Positions 34,814-44,302 of a DNA stretch of 64,000 nucleotides are shown here, piece after piece. The stretch comes from Akkermansia sp. RCC_12PD. Lineage in GTDB: Bacteria; Verrucomicrobiota; Verrucomicrobiia; Verrucomicrobiales; Akkermansiaceae. The stretch's first letter is position 1. Each line of letters opens with the position of its first letter. The notes under the pieces were generated by a model. It saw only the letters and a program-made list of their open reading frames with translations, did not search any database and was not told where the DNA came from. The translations under genes and the position numbers were made by a program. The stretch is taken from NCBI RefSeq assembly GCF_036417355.1, contig NZ_CP143889.1, positions 1,302,001 to 1,366,000 of the forward strand, in the 5' to 3' direction.

Positions 34814-37426
34814 ATGTTTTCTCTTTCAGTGACCTGTACCTGGCGCGCCCTGATCCGTTTGTCTGTCTGCCTGTTCGCGGGCGCCCTGACCCTGACGGCG
34901 GTACATGGCGCCCCCAAAAGCTCCGGAGCTCCGCAGCAGGCTTCCTCTTCCATTCCCCGGTGTCCTGCCTCCTTCCTGATGGATGCCGTTGTCGACCGCC
35001 AGGGCGCCCTCTGGGCCGCTTCCGAGAATCAGGGGCTCTGGAGGCTTATTCCGGGAGGCTCCTGGCAGCAGATGAACAAGACTCCCGGTTTTCCCGGTGA
35101 TTCCCCCAACATTTACGCGCTGGCCGTAGATGGTCAGGGACGCATTTGGGCCGGCACCGCGCATGAAGGGGTGGCCGTATGGAACGGACGGGAATGGAAG
35201 GTCTATAACCGGCTCAACGGCCTCGCCGGAGACCGCGTTTTCGATATCCAGGTCAGTCCGGAGACGGGGGATGTGGCCGTGGCTACTTCCGGAGGACTGA
35301 GCATCTACAGCCCGGCGGAAAAAAATTGGACGGCCGTCAGCAGGGCCGAGGGGCTGGCGGAAAACCAGATCGAATCCCTGGCCTTCATGGCCGGTGGAGC
35401 CTTGGTGGCGGGCTACCAGTGCGGCGGAGTGGGGATTTCCACTCCGGAGAGCGGATGGAAAAAATGGAACAACACGCAGTCGCCCTGGCACTGGGATGAA
35501 GGCAGGCGCATGCACCAGCCCGGAGAAATGTACGGAACGGGACTGCCCTCCAATCTGTGCAACGCCGTGGCGGCGGCGGGAACCCGGCACGTATGGGCTG
35601 CAACCAGTTGCGGCCTGGCATGGCTGCGTGATGGCAAGTGGCTTTATACGCGCGGGAAGGATGCGGCGGCCAAGAACAAGGGTATTTACGGAGGGCTTCC
35701 CTCCGTCTTCCGCAAAACGGGGTTTCCGTCGGAAATCGGGAAGCCGGACGTTCTGCCGGAGGATTACGTGACGGCGCTGCTGCCCTGCCGCGAAGGATTG
35801 TGGGTGGGATTCCGCAAGGAGGGGGCGGCTCTGGTGGATCCCGCGGGAATGAAGGTGATAAAAAGATCGCTGGACAGGCAGCGCAACGGCAGGGCCAAGT
35901 GGGTCAGGAGTTTTGTAGTGTTGCCCGGCGGGGATGTGTACGCCTGCACGAACGGGGGAGGGCTGCAAAAGGTGGGAGAGACAGCCAAATACCGTATCCA
36001 GGCGCCAGCCGCCTCCACGCCCCCGCATCCCCGGGAAGCGCCGGTGGAACGCATACGGAATGCGGCGGCGGTGAAGGAAGGAGGGAATTCGCCCGCTACG
36101 GGAGTGGTGTACGTAGGGGAGGATTGGGCGACGCGCGGGGACTGGTGTGGCCATTATGGACAGGACCAGGCTCTTTTGTGTGCCGTAAACGCTCCTTTGA
36201 GCAATACCTATTTTTCTACGCGCTATCCGGATTGGCGCCAACCCGGCGCAGTGACCAAGGGAGAAAAAATTCTGGAAGTGGACATTCGCGGTTACATGGG
36301 TCCCCATAAGAGGAAAAAGGACTTTCTGCGCGCCTGGTGCCACAGGCCCAGCTGGCCGGAGAACCGCAACGTACTTTATTGCCCGGAAGTAGGAACGCGC
36401 ACGGAGGCGGAATGGGACGACCACGGGGAAGCTTATGAAAGCACGTTTGACGGGCCGAATGTCTGGGTGGTAACGGATATTCCGGAAGGGTTGCACGAGG
36501 TGGCCCTGTATTTTTACAGTCCGAACGGCAGGGAGGGGAACAACGGCTACCGGGATTTTCTCCTGGAAGCCCGGACATGGAAGCCGAAATATCCGGGCCT
36601 TGTCAATTTCCTGATCCAGGGGAACCGGATGCGGTTTCTCCAGGGGAAAGAGCCTCCCCAAGGGGCCTGGGGCAGGAATATGGACAAAAGGAAGGAGGAA
36701 ATATTCGACCAGCAGGGTAAGCCGGTGGAAGCGCGGACGCGGGTGAAGGATTTTGCGGGGAACGGCGTGTACAAGAGATTTTTGGTGAAGGGGCCCGTCT
36801 CATGCGGTTTCACCGTAAGGCGCAATGCGTCGTTTAATACGATCGTCAATGGTGTTTTCGTGACAAGGCTGGACGGGAAATACGACACGTTGCCCATCCT
36901 GGCGTCCAGGGATCCTTATATTCCTTCCGTAAACGGTTTGTCGGCAGGGGATGACCTGCCCATGGACGTTCTTTCCCTGTGGAGCGGGGCTTTTACGGAT
37001 TACCTGCCTTCTCCCTCCCGGTGGGACCGCGGAGAGCGGGACCGTCTCCGGGCCTACAGGTCCATGCGAAAGCATCTGATGCCCCGCGCCGAAAACGTGC
37101 AGCACCGGGAATTGCTGAGAGTATGGCAGTTTTCCCTGAAACTCTGGGACGGCGAATTGAGGAACGCTTTTGATAGGGCGTGTATCCGTTCATGGAACGA
37201 GCTACAGGAACGCAGCGTTATTTATCGTTCCAGGGAATGGAGGCCCAACAGCCCCAACGTTCTGCCCCTGAGCCGGGAAGAGCTGTCCCAAATGGCGGCC
37301 CGCGGCATTGACTGGAAGCAGTATCTCCCGGGTTCGGCATCCCCCCCGCAAATGTCTCTGGAGGAACTGAAACGTTTTCTCAAGGAAGCTCCCCCTCAAC
37401 AACCCGAAAATAATGATGAAGAATAA
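34814..37426 (+). CDS. Secreted protein with two-component-regulator-like beta-propeller
   Basis: About 870 residues with a signal peptide ending near VHGAPKS. The first half contains repeated propeller blades of the Reg_prop type: DRQGALWAASENQGLWRL, DGQGRIWAGTAHEGVAVWNG, GTRHVWAATSCGLAWLRDGK. The second half is a beta-rich domain (GDWCGHYGQDQALLC, WVVTDIPEGLHEVALYFY) and a charged helical end. No kinase or response domain is fused, so a sensing role is not shown. It is the first gene of a five-gene run of secreted proteins; the next ATG overlaps its end by 14 bp. Confidence 0.7.
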   Translation: MFSLSVTCTWRALIRLSVCLFAGALTLTAVHGAPKSSGAPQQASSSIPRCPASFLMDAVVDRQGALWAASENQGLWRLIPGGSWQQMNKTPGFPGDSPNIYALAVDGQGRIWAGTAHEGVAVWNGREWKVYNRLNGLAGDRVFDIQVSPETGDVAVATSGGLSIYSPAEKNWTAVSRAEGLAENQIESLAFMAGGALVAGYQCGGVGISTPESGWKKWNNTQSPWHWDEGRRMHQPGEMYGTGLPSNLCNAVAAAGTRHVWAATSCGLAWLRDGKWLYTRGKDAAAKNKGIYGGLPSVFRKTGFPSEIGKPDVLPEDYVTALLPCREGLWVGFRKEGAALVDPAGMKVIKRSLDRQRNGRAKWVRSFVVLPGGDVYACTNGGGLQKVGETAKYRIQAPAASTPPHPREAPVERIRNAAAVKEGGNSPATGVVYVGEDWATRGDWCGHYGQDQALLCAVNAPLSNTYFSTRYPDWRQPGAVTKGEKILEVDIRGYMGPHKRKKDFLRAWCHRPSWPENRNVLYCPEVGTRTEAEWDDHGEAYESTFDGPNVWVVTDIPEGLHEVALYFYSPNGREGNNGYRDFLLEARTWKPKYPGLVNFLIQGNRMRFLQGKEPPQGAWGRNMDKRKEEIFDQQGKPVEARTRVKDFAGNGVYKRFLVKGPVSCGFTVRRNASFNTIVNGVFVTRLDGKYDTLPILASRDPYIPSVNGLSAGDDLPMDVLSLWSGAFTDYLPSPSRWDRGERDRLRAYRSMRKHLMPRAENVQHRELLRVWQFSLKLWDGELRNAFDRACIRSWNELQERSVIYRSREWRPNSPNVLPLSREELSQMAARGIDWKQYLPGSASPPQMSLEELKRFLKEAPPQQPENNDEE

Positions 37427-39044
37427 CGTATTACGCCTATTGCCGATTGCCGGTGCGGTTTTTGGTGTCTGGACCTGCCTGTTCGCCTGCGGATATGCCC
37501 AGGACCGGAAACCGGAAGAAGTGGATGTGGATGATGCCCGTTGGAAGAAAACAGATAATCTGACGGTTACTTCCGAAAACGTGACCAAGCACATTGTGGA
37601 ACTGGAGCACAGCCAGGATTCCGACAGCTTTGTTTATATCCGTACCTCGGAGAACAACAGGGAGCATTTCCGGGCTTCCTGCAAATTCATTCCCACCGTT
37701 CACCGGGAGACGAATGCGGAAGTGGAGGCCAAGCTGGTATGGAAGATGGAGGACGACCGGGGCTACGTAAAGCCCAAGGAAGAAGAACTGTCCTGGGAAT
37801 ATCCGTATGAGGCGGATCTCCAGAATATCCAGCCGGAAAATGATCACCGCATTCTGGTTTGCATGCGCGCACGGCTCAAATCCCCGGGAGAAAAGGAGGA
37901 ATGGAAGGAAAAGCGCGGGCAGTTGCGCCGCGTATTCGTGCAGGATCCCCGGTTGGAGATGCGGGTCAAATCCATTGCGTTCAATACCGTTCCCGGTAAA
38001 ATCAGCAATGACGCATTTGACCTGGTGGACAAGGTGAAGGGAAAGGTTATCAACGACAAGCCCGAATTCAAGGACGGCAAGCTGGTGAATCAGAACATGG
38101 CCGTTGTTTATCCCGTCAAGTCGCAGCCAGTGGTGGAAACCGTACTTCAGCTCTCATCCAAAAAACTGACCGCAAAGCAGCTGGAACCCTTTCAGTGGGG
38201 AGCAAGGGCGGAACCATTTGTCAAAGATGATGCAGATAACATCTTGGAAGATTTAAAACAAGACGGAGAGATCAGAAAATCCATTGAAGTCGGAAAATTA
38301 CTCCTGACAGGTCGTTTTTCGGCTGAGGCACCTCTGGGCGACAAGATGCGCAAAGGGAAAATCGATCTGGAATGGGTTCTCAAGGAGGGCAAGGATGATA
38401 TTTATCTGGAAAAGGTTCACCGAACCACGATCCAGGACACCTTCCTGATCCTGAGACAGGCGGAAATTGACCAAAGCGCAAGTAAGGACACCAAGATCTG
38501 GAAAAATGGTATTAAGCTGGCTGTTGATACACTTCTGCGCCCTACTCCGAAGGAGGACGCGCAAACATGTTCGGAGCCGGGGGAATATGCCAAAATGCTG
38601 GTGAAGGGGATTTATCAGAAAAGCTGGTATCCTGAAAAATTTATGCCATCTTATAGCCGGAAGTTTCAGAAAGGAAAGGGTTATGTGCATGACATTTTCC
38701 TCAACAAAATGGTAGACAATTTTGCCGAAGACAAGATATTTCTAATCTGTGTAGAAGCTGCCGCCTTATTCCGTTCCATGCAGAATTTGGTGACAGATGG
38801 AGAAGCAGCCGCACAGGACATCCTGCGCAAGTATGACTGGGGCCATCAAGTGGCTATTTATGGAGGAAAAGTCTATGACGGTACACCTTGTAAGAAGACG
38901 ACGGACGGGCAAAGGCCGCCACAGGGAGAACACGAAGTAGGCACCATGACGTTGAATGAATTCATTGACAAGCGAAATGAAGGGATAGTGAATGACCGCT
39001 GGTATATTTCTGAAGGAGATACGGAACACCGATTGATTAATTGA
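37413..39044 (+). CDS. Secreted protein of unknown function (operon gene 2)
   Basis: A 543-residue protein with a signal peptide (MMKNNVLRLLPIAGAVFGVW, cleavage near CGYAQD). The body alternates beta strands and charged stretches (VELEHSQDSDSFVYIRTSEN, CKFIPTVHRETNAEVEAKLV); later parts look helical (LFRSMQNLVTDGEAAAQDIL). No domain was recognised. Base composition in 38.2-39.1 kb looks less GC-rich than before. It is translationally coupled to the gene upstream by overlap and is followed one base later by the first paralogue. Confidence 0.55.
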   Translation: MMKNNVLRLLPIAGAVFGVWTCLFACGYAQDRKPEEVDVDDARWKKTDNLTVTSENVTKHIVELEHSQDSDSFVYIRTSENNREHFRASCKFIPTVHRETNAEVEAKLVWKMEDDRGYVKPKEEELSWEYPYEADLQNIQPENDHRILVCMRARLKSPGEKEEWKEKRGQLRRVFVQDPRLEMRVKSIAFNTVPGKISNDAFDLVDKVKGKVINDKPEFKDGKLVNQNMAVVYPVKSQPVVETVLQLSSKKLTAKQLEPFQWGARAEPFVKDDADNILEDLKQDGEIRKSIEVGKLLLTGRFSAEAPLGDKMRKGKIDLEWVLKEGKDDIYLEKVHRTTIQDTFLILRQAEIDQSASKDTKIWKNGIKLAVDTLLRPTPKEDAQTCSEPGEYAKMLVKGIYQKSWYPEKFMPSYSRKFQKGKGYVHDIFLNKMVDNFAEDKIFLICVEAAALFRSMQNLVTDGEAAAQDILRKYDWGHQVAIYGGKVYDGTPCKKTTDGQRPPQGEHEVGTMTLNEFIDKRNEGIVNDRWYISEGDTEHRLIN

Positions 39045-39045
39045 T

Positions 39046-40626
39046 ATGAAAAGGCTATTGCTGATACTTTTATTGTTCTGGACGGCTGTTCCCGCAGATG
39101 CGCGGGTGGGGATGTATTTTTTGAGTGGACCCACACAAACGGCAGTAGAAAAAGAGTCCATGTCGGAATGGGGAGAGTGGATGACGTTTACACCTCTTAC
39201 AGAGAAAACAAAGACTCTTCGTGAGCTGTTGGGCATCATGTATGACTCTCTGATAGGAGCTAACATGGACCTTCAGGAGCCTCTGCCGGAAAAGATGGCC
39301 GTAAAGAACAATCTGAGAATAGGAGAATACTATGTATTCACGCTGGACGGGGAATCTGTTGATTTGAATTCGTGGCTGGTAATGAACAAAAAAGGGCATA
39401 TTGTCCATGCGTTTAATTTCAGCTACGGCAGCGGAAAGGTGCTTCCGCGCATTGATGCCGTGTGGATTGGGATGTCCGGGTATGGAACGCCCGCGCGGGA
39501 TAACATGGAACTGCACGAACAGGGCGATGAAATGTGGATCTATTACGTGGATGTGCAACGCGGGAAGAGACGGCTGCGCTCCTTCGTGAAGGGGAATGTT
39601 TCTGTTGTTACGGAAGATGTGGCAGGCGGCTATTATTTCGACTGGCCCCTGGAGTACGACTCGCCGACGATCCGGCAGGACGAGTTGGTTCCGGTTTTGC
39701 GTGAATTCGTCCGTGTGCAGAAGGGATTGAGCAAGGGAGTGGAGGCGGAGCGGGAAATACTTTCCGTGCTGCCGAAGGCTAAAAAGTTGAAATACGACCA
39801 TATGTACCGGACGATCCGCTACGAGAACCCGCCTCCACCTCCGCAGGCGCTTCGCAATGGAATGATTCCTTACTTTAAAAAAGACAGGAAGCCGTTGATG
39901 GATAAGCTGGGTTTTCCGGATGCTTCCCGGTACAAAATAACGGAGGCTTCCGGTCCGCATCCTCAGAGGATGACGCATTGCCGCTTGGATTGGCTGAAGA
40001 AATTCGGAGTCAAGAATGTGGTGCGGGAATATGGAGCGCCAGCGTCTCTTGTATGCCGATATTTGCCTGACGAACGTACCCATAAGTCCATGTATATTGC
40101 TGTGGCGCAGTGCGGGACACGGGAGTTTGCTCTGGATAGTTTGGCTCAGATGAGACTCTGGAAGGCGCGTCTGGAGGAGGAATCCCGCCTGAAAGCGCAG
40201 GGAGACAAGGAATGGGACAATCCGCCGGAGCCCGATTCCGAGGTGGTCGCGGCCCGGACGAACACGTCGGACAAGCTGGTGGGAGAGTTTGCGCTGTACT
40301 TGAAGGGCAGTCTAGACAAGTTGGGCCGGGTGACGGAGAAGGGGATGTACAGTTCCGTGTTCTTCGTGAGGGGGACGACGGCGGTATGTGTGATCTCGGA
40401 AGACCCGGAGAGGAACGTGCTGCCCCTGGCGCGCAGGATGGACGAAGAGCTGAAGAAGATGTACGTTCTTGGTCCGGAGAAGAGGGAGCCGAAGATGTGG
40501 GAGCCGGATTCCGGTAAAGAAATGAATTTCAATGATTATCTGAAGTCGAAGGGGGTGGATCCGGAGACGGGAGGGCCATGGAAGGGGGGAGAAGATCGGG
40601 AACCCGACAGCGAGGAGCCGGAATAA
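39046..40626 (+). CDS. Secreted paralogue A of unknown function (operon gene 3)
   Basis: A 526-residue protein with a signal peptide ending at PADARVGMYF. It is about two-thirds identical by eye to the next gene across its length: shared blocks include KESMSEWG, GIMYDSLIGA, GEYYVFTLDGE, RDNMELHEQ, AKKLKYDH, and the C-terminal PETGGPWKGGEDREPDSEEPE region. The middle has a helical region around RTNTSDKLVGEFALYLKGSL. No known family was recognised. The stop codon overlaps the next start by one base (TAATG). Confidence 0.6.
   Translation: MKRLLLILLLFWTAVPADARVGMYFLSGPTQTAVEKESMSEWGEWMTFTPLTEKTKTLRELLGIMYDSLIGANMDLQEPLPEKMAVKNNLRIGEYYVFTLDGESVDLNSWLVMNKKGHIVHAFNFSYGSGKVLPRIDAVWIGMSGYGTPARDNMELHEQGDEMWIYYVDVQRGKRRLRSFVKGNVSVVTEDVAGGYYFDWPLEYDSPTIRQDELVPVLREFVRVQKGLSKGVEAEREILSVLPKAKKLKYDHMYRTIRYENPPPPPQALRNGMIPYFKKDRKPLMDKLGFPDASRYKITEASGPHPQRMTHCRLDWLKKFGVKNVVREYGAPASLVCRYLPDERTHKSMYIAVAQCGTREFALDSLAQMRLWKARLEEESRLKAQGDKEWDNPPEPDSEVVAARTNTSDKLVGEFALYLKGSLDKLGRVTEKGMYSSVFFVRGTTAVCVISEDPERNVLPLARRMDEELKKMYVLGPEKREPKMWEPDSGKEMNFNDYLKSKGVDPETGGPWKGGEDREPDSEEPE
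40555..40624 (+). repeat. 70-bp exact repeat, copy 1 (copy 2 at 42147-42216)
   Basis: The last 70 bases of paralogue A match the end of paralogue B without a mismatch, running to within two bases of the stop codon. The rest of the two genes is clearly diverged, so this block was probably homogenised by gene conversion or recent duplication. Confidence 0.9.
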
Positions 40627-42218
40627 TGAGAAGGGGAGTGGTGATGATCTGGCTGGCCCTGTGTTGCTGGGTGCAAGTTGTTCCTGCGGATGCGCGGGTG
40701 GGCATGTATTTTGTGAAGGGAGACAGGCATGATTCATTGGAAAAAGAATCAATGTCGGAGTGGGGCAAGTGGATGACCTTCGGACATCCGTATGAGGAAC
40801 CCCAGACCACCCGGGACCTGCTTGGCATCATGTATGACTCCCTGATGGGCGCCCACATGGACCTTCAGGAGCCTTTGCCGGAAAAGCTGGCCGTAAAAAA
40901 CAATCTGAAGATCGGAGAATACTATGTATTCACGCTGGACGGGGAATTTGTTAGGTTGAATTCATGGCTGGTAATGGACAAGAAAGGGCATATTGTCCAC
41001 TCCTTTGTGTTCTGGTATGGCAGCGGAAAGGTACTCCCACGCATTATGGCTGTATGGCTTGGCGTCGGAGCTTATGAAACTCCTTCGCGGGATAACATGG
41101 AATTGCATGAACAGGATGATGAAATGTGGATTTATTATGTGGACAAGCAGAAGAAGAAGCGCCTCTTGCGCTCTTTCGTGAAAGGAAATGTCTCTGTCAT
41201 TACGGAAGATGTAGGAGGAGGCCATTATTTCGATTGGCCTCTGGAACGCGAATTCCCGACGATCAGGCAGGACGACCTGGTTCCGATTCTGAGGGAATTC
41301 GTCAAGATGCAGACGGGGGCGAGCAAGGCGGTGGAGGCGGAGCGGGAAATCCTGTCCCTGCTGCCCAGGGCTAAAAAGCTGAAATACGACCATAATCGTC
41401 GGACGATCAGTTACGGGAATCCTCCTCCGCCGCCGCAGGCGCCCGACAGAGGCGTGATTCCGTCCTTTGAGAAGAGCTGGAAGGTGGTGGCTGAAAAATT
41501 GCACTTTCCGGATGCCTCCGGGTACCGTCAGACGGAGGAATCCGGTCCGCACCCGCAACGGCTGACCCACTGTTGCCAGGCCTGGTTGGAAAAATGCGGG
41601 GTACTTTATGTATTGGAGAAATGGAAGGCGGAGGCGTCTATTGCGCGCCGGTGCCTGTTGAGCGATGAGGACCGGAGCGCGGTGTATGTGGCGGTGGCGC
41701 AGTGCGGGACGCGCGCGTATGCGCTGGAGGGATTGGCGCGCATGCGTCTGTGGCAGGCTCAGCTGGAAGAAAAGGCGCGGCGCAAGGCGATGGGGGAAAA
41801 GGAGGAAGATCCTCCTGTGGAGCCGGATCCTGTGGTGGTGGCGGGCCGGACGAACGTGTCCGACAGCCTGGTTGGGGACTACGCGCTGTACCTGAAGGGA
41901 ACGCTGGACAAATTCGGAAGGGCGACGCGCGAGGGGAGGTACGGCGCCATTTTCTTTGTGAGGGGGACGACGGCGGCGTGCGTGATCGCGGAGGACCTGC
42001 GGAGGGACATGCTGCCGGCAGCACGGAGGATAGACCGTGAGTTGAAGAAGATGCACGCGCTGGGACCGGAGAAGAGGGAGCCGAGAAAGTGGGAGCCGGA
42101 TGACGGTTTGGAAAACAAATTTAATAAGTATATGAAATCCAGTGGAGTGGATCCGGAGACGGGAGGGCCATGGAAGGGGGGAGAAGATCGGGAACCCGAC
42201 AGCGAGGAGCCGGAATGA
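40626..42218 (+). CDS. Secreted paralogue B of unknown function (operon gene 4)
   Basis: A 530-residue protein with a signal peptide (MRRGVVMIWLALCCWVQVV) followed by the same mature start as its neighbour (ADARVGMYF). Alignment with the upstream paralogue is nearly gapless. Its ATG overlaps the upstream stop. After its stop, an out-of-frame 48-codon ORF starts at 42215 with ATGATGA but has no recognisable content. No function is known. Confidence 0.6.
   Translation: MRRGVVMIWLALCCWVQVVPADARVGMYFVKGDRHDSLEKESMSEWGKWMTFGHPYEEPQTTRDLLGIMYDSLMGAHMDLQEPLPEKLAVKNNLKIGEYYVFTLDGEFVRLNSWLVMDKKGHIVHSFVFWYGSGKVLPRIMAVWLGVGAYETPSRDNMELHEQDDEMWIYYVDKQKKKRLLRSFVKGNVSVITEDVGGGHYFDWPLEREFPTIRQDDLVPILREFVKMQTGASKAVEAEREILSLLPRAKKLKYDHNRRTISYGNPPPPPQAPDRGVIPSFEKSWKVVAEKLHFPDASGYRQTEESGPHPQRLTHCCQAWLEKCGVLYVLEKWKAEASIARRCLLSDEDRSAVYVAVAQCGTRAYALEGLARMRLWQAQLEEKARRKAMGEKEEDPPVEPDPVVVAGRTNVSDSLVGDYALYLKGTLDKFGRATREGRYGAIFFVRGTTAACVIAEDLRRDMLPAARRIDRELKKMHALGPEKREPRKWEPDDGLENKFNKYMKSSGVDPETGGPWKGGEDREPDSEEPE
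42147..42216 (+). repeat. 70-bp exact repeat, copy 2
   Basis: Identical to 40555-40624, in the same orientation, at the 3' end of paralogue B. Confidence 0.9.
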
Positions 42219-42357
42219 TGAGAGAGTTTTTCAACGTGTTCCGTGTTTTTCCTGAAAAAACATTTGGAATGTACCGGGAAAGCAGCGCCGGCAGGTGTGG
42301 CTGTGTGATTGGAACTTGTCAGGAGCCATGTTTGTGGTTAAATCAGGAAATCCTTGG

Positions 42358-42954
42358 ATGAATGTATCGCGACATGTCCTGCGTATCCTGACGGCGGCCG
42401 GCTTCTTTTTCCCGGCGTGGCCTCTCGCTGTTTATGGGCGGGAAGATGAAGAACCGCATGCGGCAGCGGCCGTAGAGGAAGATTCCCCTGTATCCGGGAA
42501 GGATGATATTGTCGTGCGTCCCGTCAATATTACCGGGAAGGTATTCTCTCTGGATGGGAGCGGCTCTGTGGACCACTTCTTTTTTCTCCCTACCATGAAG
42601 GACAGCAGGGAATTTTTCAAGGTGGCGCGTCCTTTTGTCCCGGTGACGGGGCATAGCGTAAGAGCTCTGCCATCCGAACGTGTAAGATGGTTTTCCAAGG
42701 CATGGAACGAGTCGGTTCTTTGCCGGGATATGGAGGAAGAGGGCGTGTTTGAAATTGATTTGGGACGCATTGACCGGGAGAACGGGACTGGATTTTGGGT
42801 GGTCAGAATGCCTGCTCCTTCCGCGCTCAGCGACAGCGAGGAGGCGGTGGAGCCGGAAACCGTTCTTCCGCCGGAGGAGGGAAAGACTGGCAGGGGCGAA
42901 GGTTCGCACGGACCGGAAGATGTGAAGACCGGTGAGTTGCCTGGAAGGGAATAG
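42358..42954 (+). CDS. Secreted protein of unknown function (operon gene 5)
   Basis: A 198-residue protein from the ATG at 42358, with a signal peptide ending near AVYGRED. An upstream ATG at 42328 would add ten residues. The mature part includes IVVRPVNITGKVFSLDGSGS, VDHFFFLPTMKDSREFFKVA and a low-complexity acidic tail (EPETVLPPEEGKTG). It lies 139 bp after paralogue B and probably ends the run of secreted genes. No family was recognised. Confidence 0.5.
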   Translation: MNVSRHVLRILTAAGFFFPAWPLAVYGREDEEPHAAAAVEEDSPVSGKDDIVVRPVNITGKVFSLDGSGSVDHFFFLPTMKDSREFFKVARPFVPVTGHSVRALPSERVRWFSKAWNESVLCRDMEEEGVFEIDLGRIDRENGTGFWVVRMPAPSALSDSEEAVEPETVLPPEEGKTGRGEGSHGPEDVKTGELPGRE

Positions 42955-43073
42955 TAATATGAATTTCCGGGCGAAGGAACGGGATGATGTTTGCGGAGCC
43001 GGGAATGGATACCATTGATCCCTGAAAAATAGCGGTTGCTCCTGTTTTCGGCCTGTGAGAGTATCCTGCCGCT

Positions 43074-44276
43074 ATGAGTGATGCCGCTTCCCCCCGCATC
43101 AGAAAGACGATGGTGTTTGTGCTGCTGGCCCTGTTCCTGGGGCAGTTCGGGAGCGGCGTGTATGATCTGGTGTTCAGCAATTTCCTGCGGGACGCCCAGC
43201 ATCTGGACGTGGAGATGCGCGGGTTTATCGAACTGCCGCGGGAGCTGCCCGGCATCCTTTCCCTGTTTGTGGTCGGCATGCTTTTCATGTTCAATGAGGT
43301 GCGCATGGCCGGCGTGGCCTGCCTGCTGATGTTCGGCGGCATGTATGCGCTGGCCCTGTGCGGTCCCAGAACCGGGCTGTGGGTTTTGTCCGCGTGGATT
43401 CTGACGGTGAGCCTGGGCCAGCACGTTCTGATGGGGATGATCGATACCATCGTGATTCATACGGCGCGGCCCGAAAACCGCAGCCTGAGGCTGGGGCAGA
43501 TGAAGGCGCTCGGCACGGCGGCTTCTCTGCTGGGGGCTTTGTGCGTCTGGATCAAGTGGAAGTTCAACCAGTCCTTTGCCGTGGATTTTTTCATCATGGG
43601 CGGCGTGTGCCTGCTGGCTGCCGTCCTTCTGAGCCGGGTGAAGACGCCCGTGTTTCCCAAGCGCCGCGGGTGGCGGGAATGTTTTGTTTTCAAGCGCAGG
43701 TACACCGTTTATTACGGGCTGGAAATTTTGCACGGCATCCGCAAGCAGCTGTATCTTACATTCGGGTTCTGGCTGATGGTCAGTACGCTGGGTCAGTCTC
43801 CGGAGCATATCGGGAAGACCCTGCTGATTGCCGGGGTGGTCGGTCTGGGAACGCAGCCTTTGATCGGGTGGAGCATCAAGAGGTTCGGGGAGAGGAATGT
43901 CACGATTTTCGACAGCATTGCACTGTCCCTGCTGTGCCTGGCTTACGCGTTTGCCCCCGGGCTGCTGCCTTCGCACTGGGCCGTGGCGGTAGTGACCGCC
44001 TGTTTCGTTCTGGATAACCTGTTGTTTGCGCTCGGCATGGCCCGCAGCACGTATGTGGCCCGCATTTGCGAGAGGCCGGAGGATATTACGCCCAGTATTT
44101 ACACGGGGCTGGCCATCAACCATGTGGCCTCCATTTCCTACGGCGTTTTGGGCGGCCTGATCTGGATGAGCACGGGCGGTCCGCAGGCCGTATTCCTGAT
44201 AGGCGGCCTGGCTACGGCCGGAGCCGGCCTGGTGGCGCGGCACATGGATGCGCCGCCGCGGAAGGGCGAAGCATAG
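43074..44276 (+). CDS. Major facilitator superfamily transporter
   Basis: The 400-residue protein has about twelve transmembrane helices with a central cytoplasmic loop around LLSRVKTPVFPKRRGWREC. Helix boundaries and the GQFGSGVYDLVFSNF-like first helix suit an MFS carrier. Substrate is not apparent. It is convergent with the alkaline phosphatase gene, 27 bp away. Confidence 0.75.
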   Translation: MSDAASPRIRKTMVFVLLALFLGQFGSGVYDLVFSNFLRDAQHLDVEMRGFIELPRELPGILSLFVVGMLFMFNEVRMAGVACLLMFGGMYALALCGPRTGLWVLSAWILTVSLGQHVLMGMIDTIVIHTARPENRSLRLGQMKALGTAASLLGALCVWIKWKFNQSFAVDFFIMGGVCLLAAVLLSRVKTPVFPKRRGWRECFVFKRRYTVYYGLEILHGIRKQLYLTFGFWLMVSTLGQSPEHIGKTLLIAGVVGLGTQPLIGWSIKRFGERNVTIFDSIALSLLCLAYAFAPGLLPSHWAVAVVTACFVLDNLLFALGMARSTYVARICERPEDITPSIYTGLAINHVASISYGVLGGLIWMSTGGPQAVFLIGGLATAGAGLVARHMDAPPRKGEA

Positions 44277-44302
44277 CGGGCAGCAGGAAGAAGGCAGACT
44301 GC

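Noticed and set aside
42215-42358. A 47-codon frame (MMREFFNVFRV...) after paralogue B
   Set aside because: Composition does not look coding and the next gene has its own signal peptide start.
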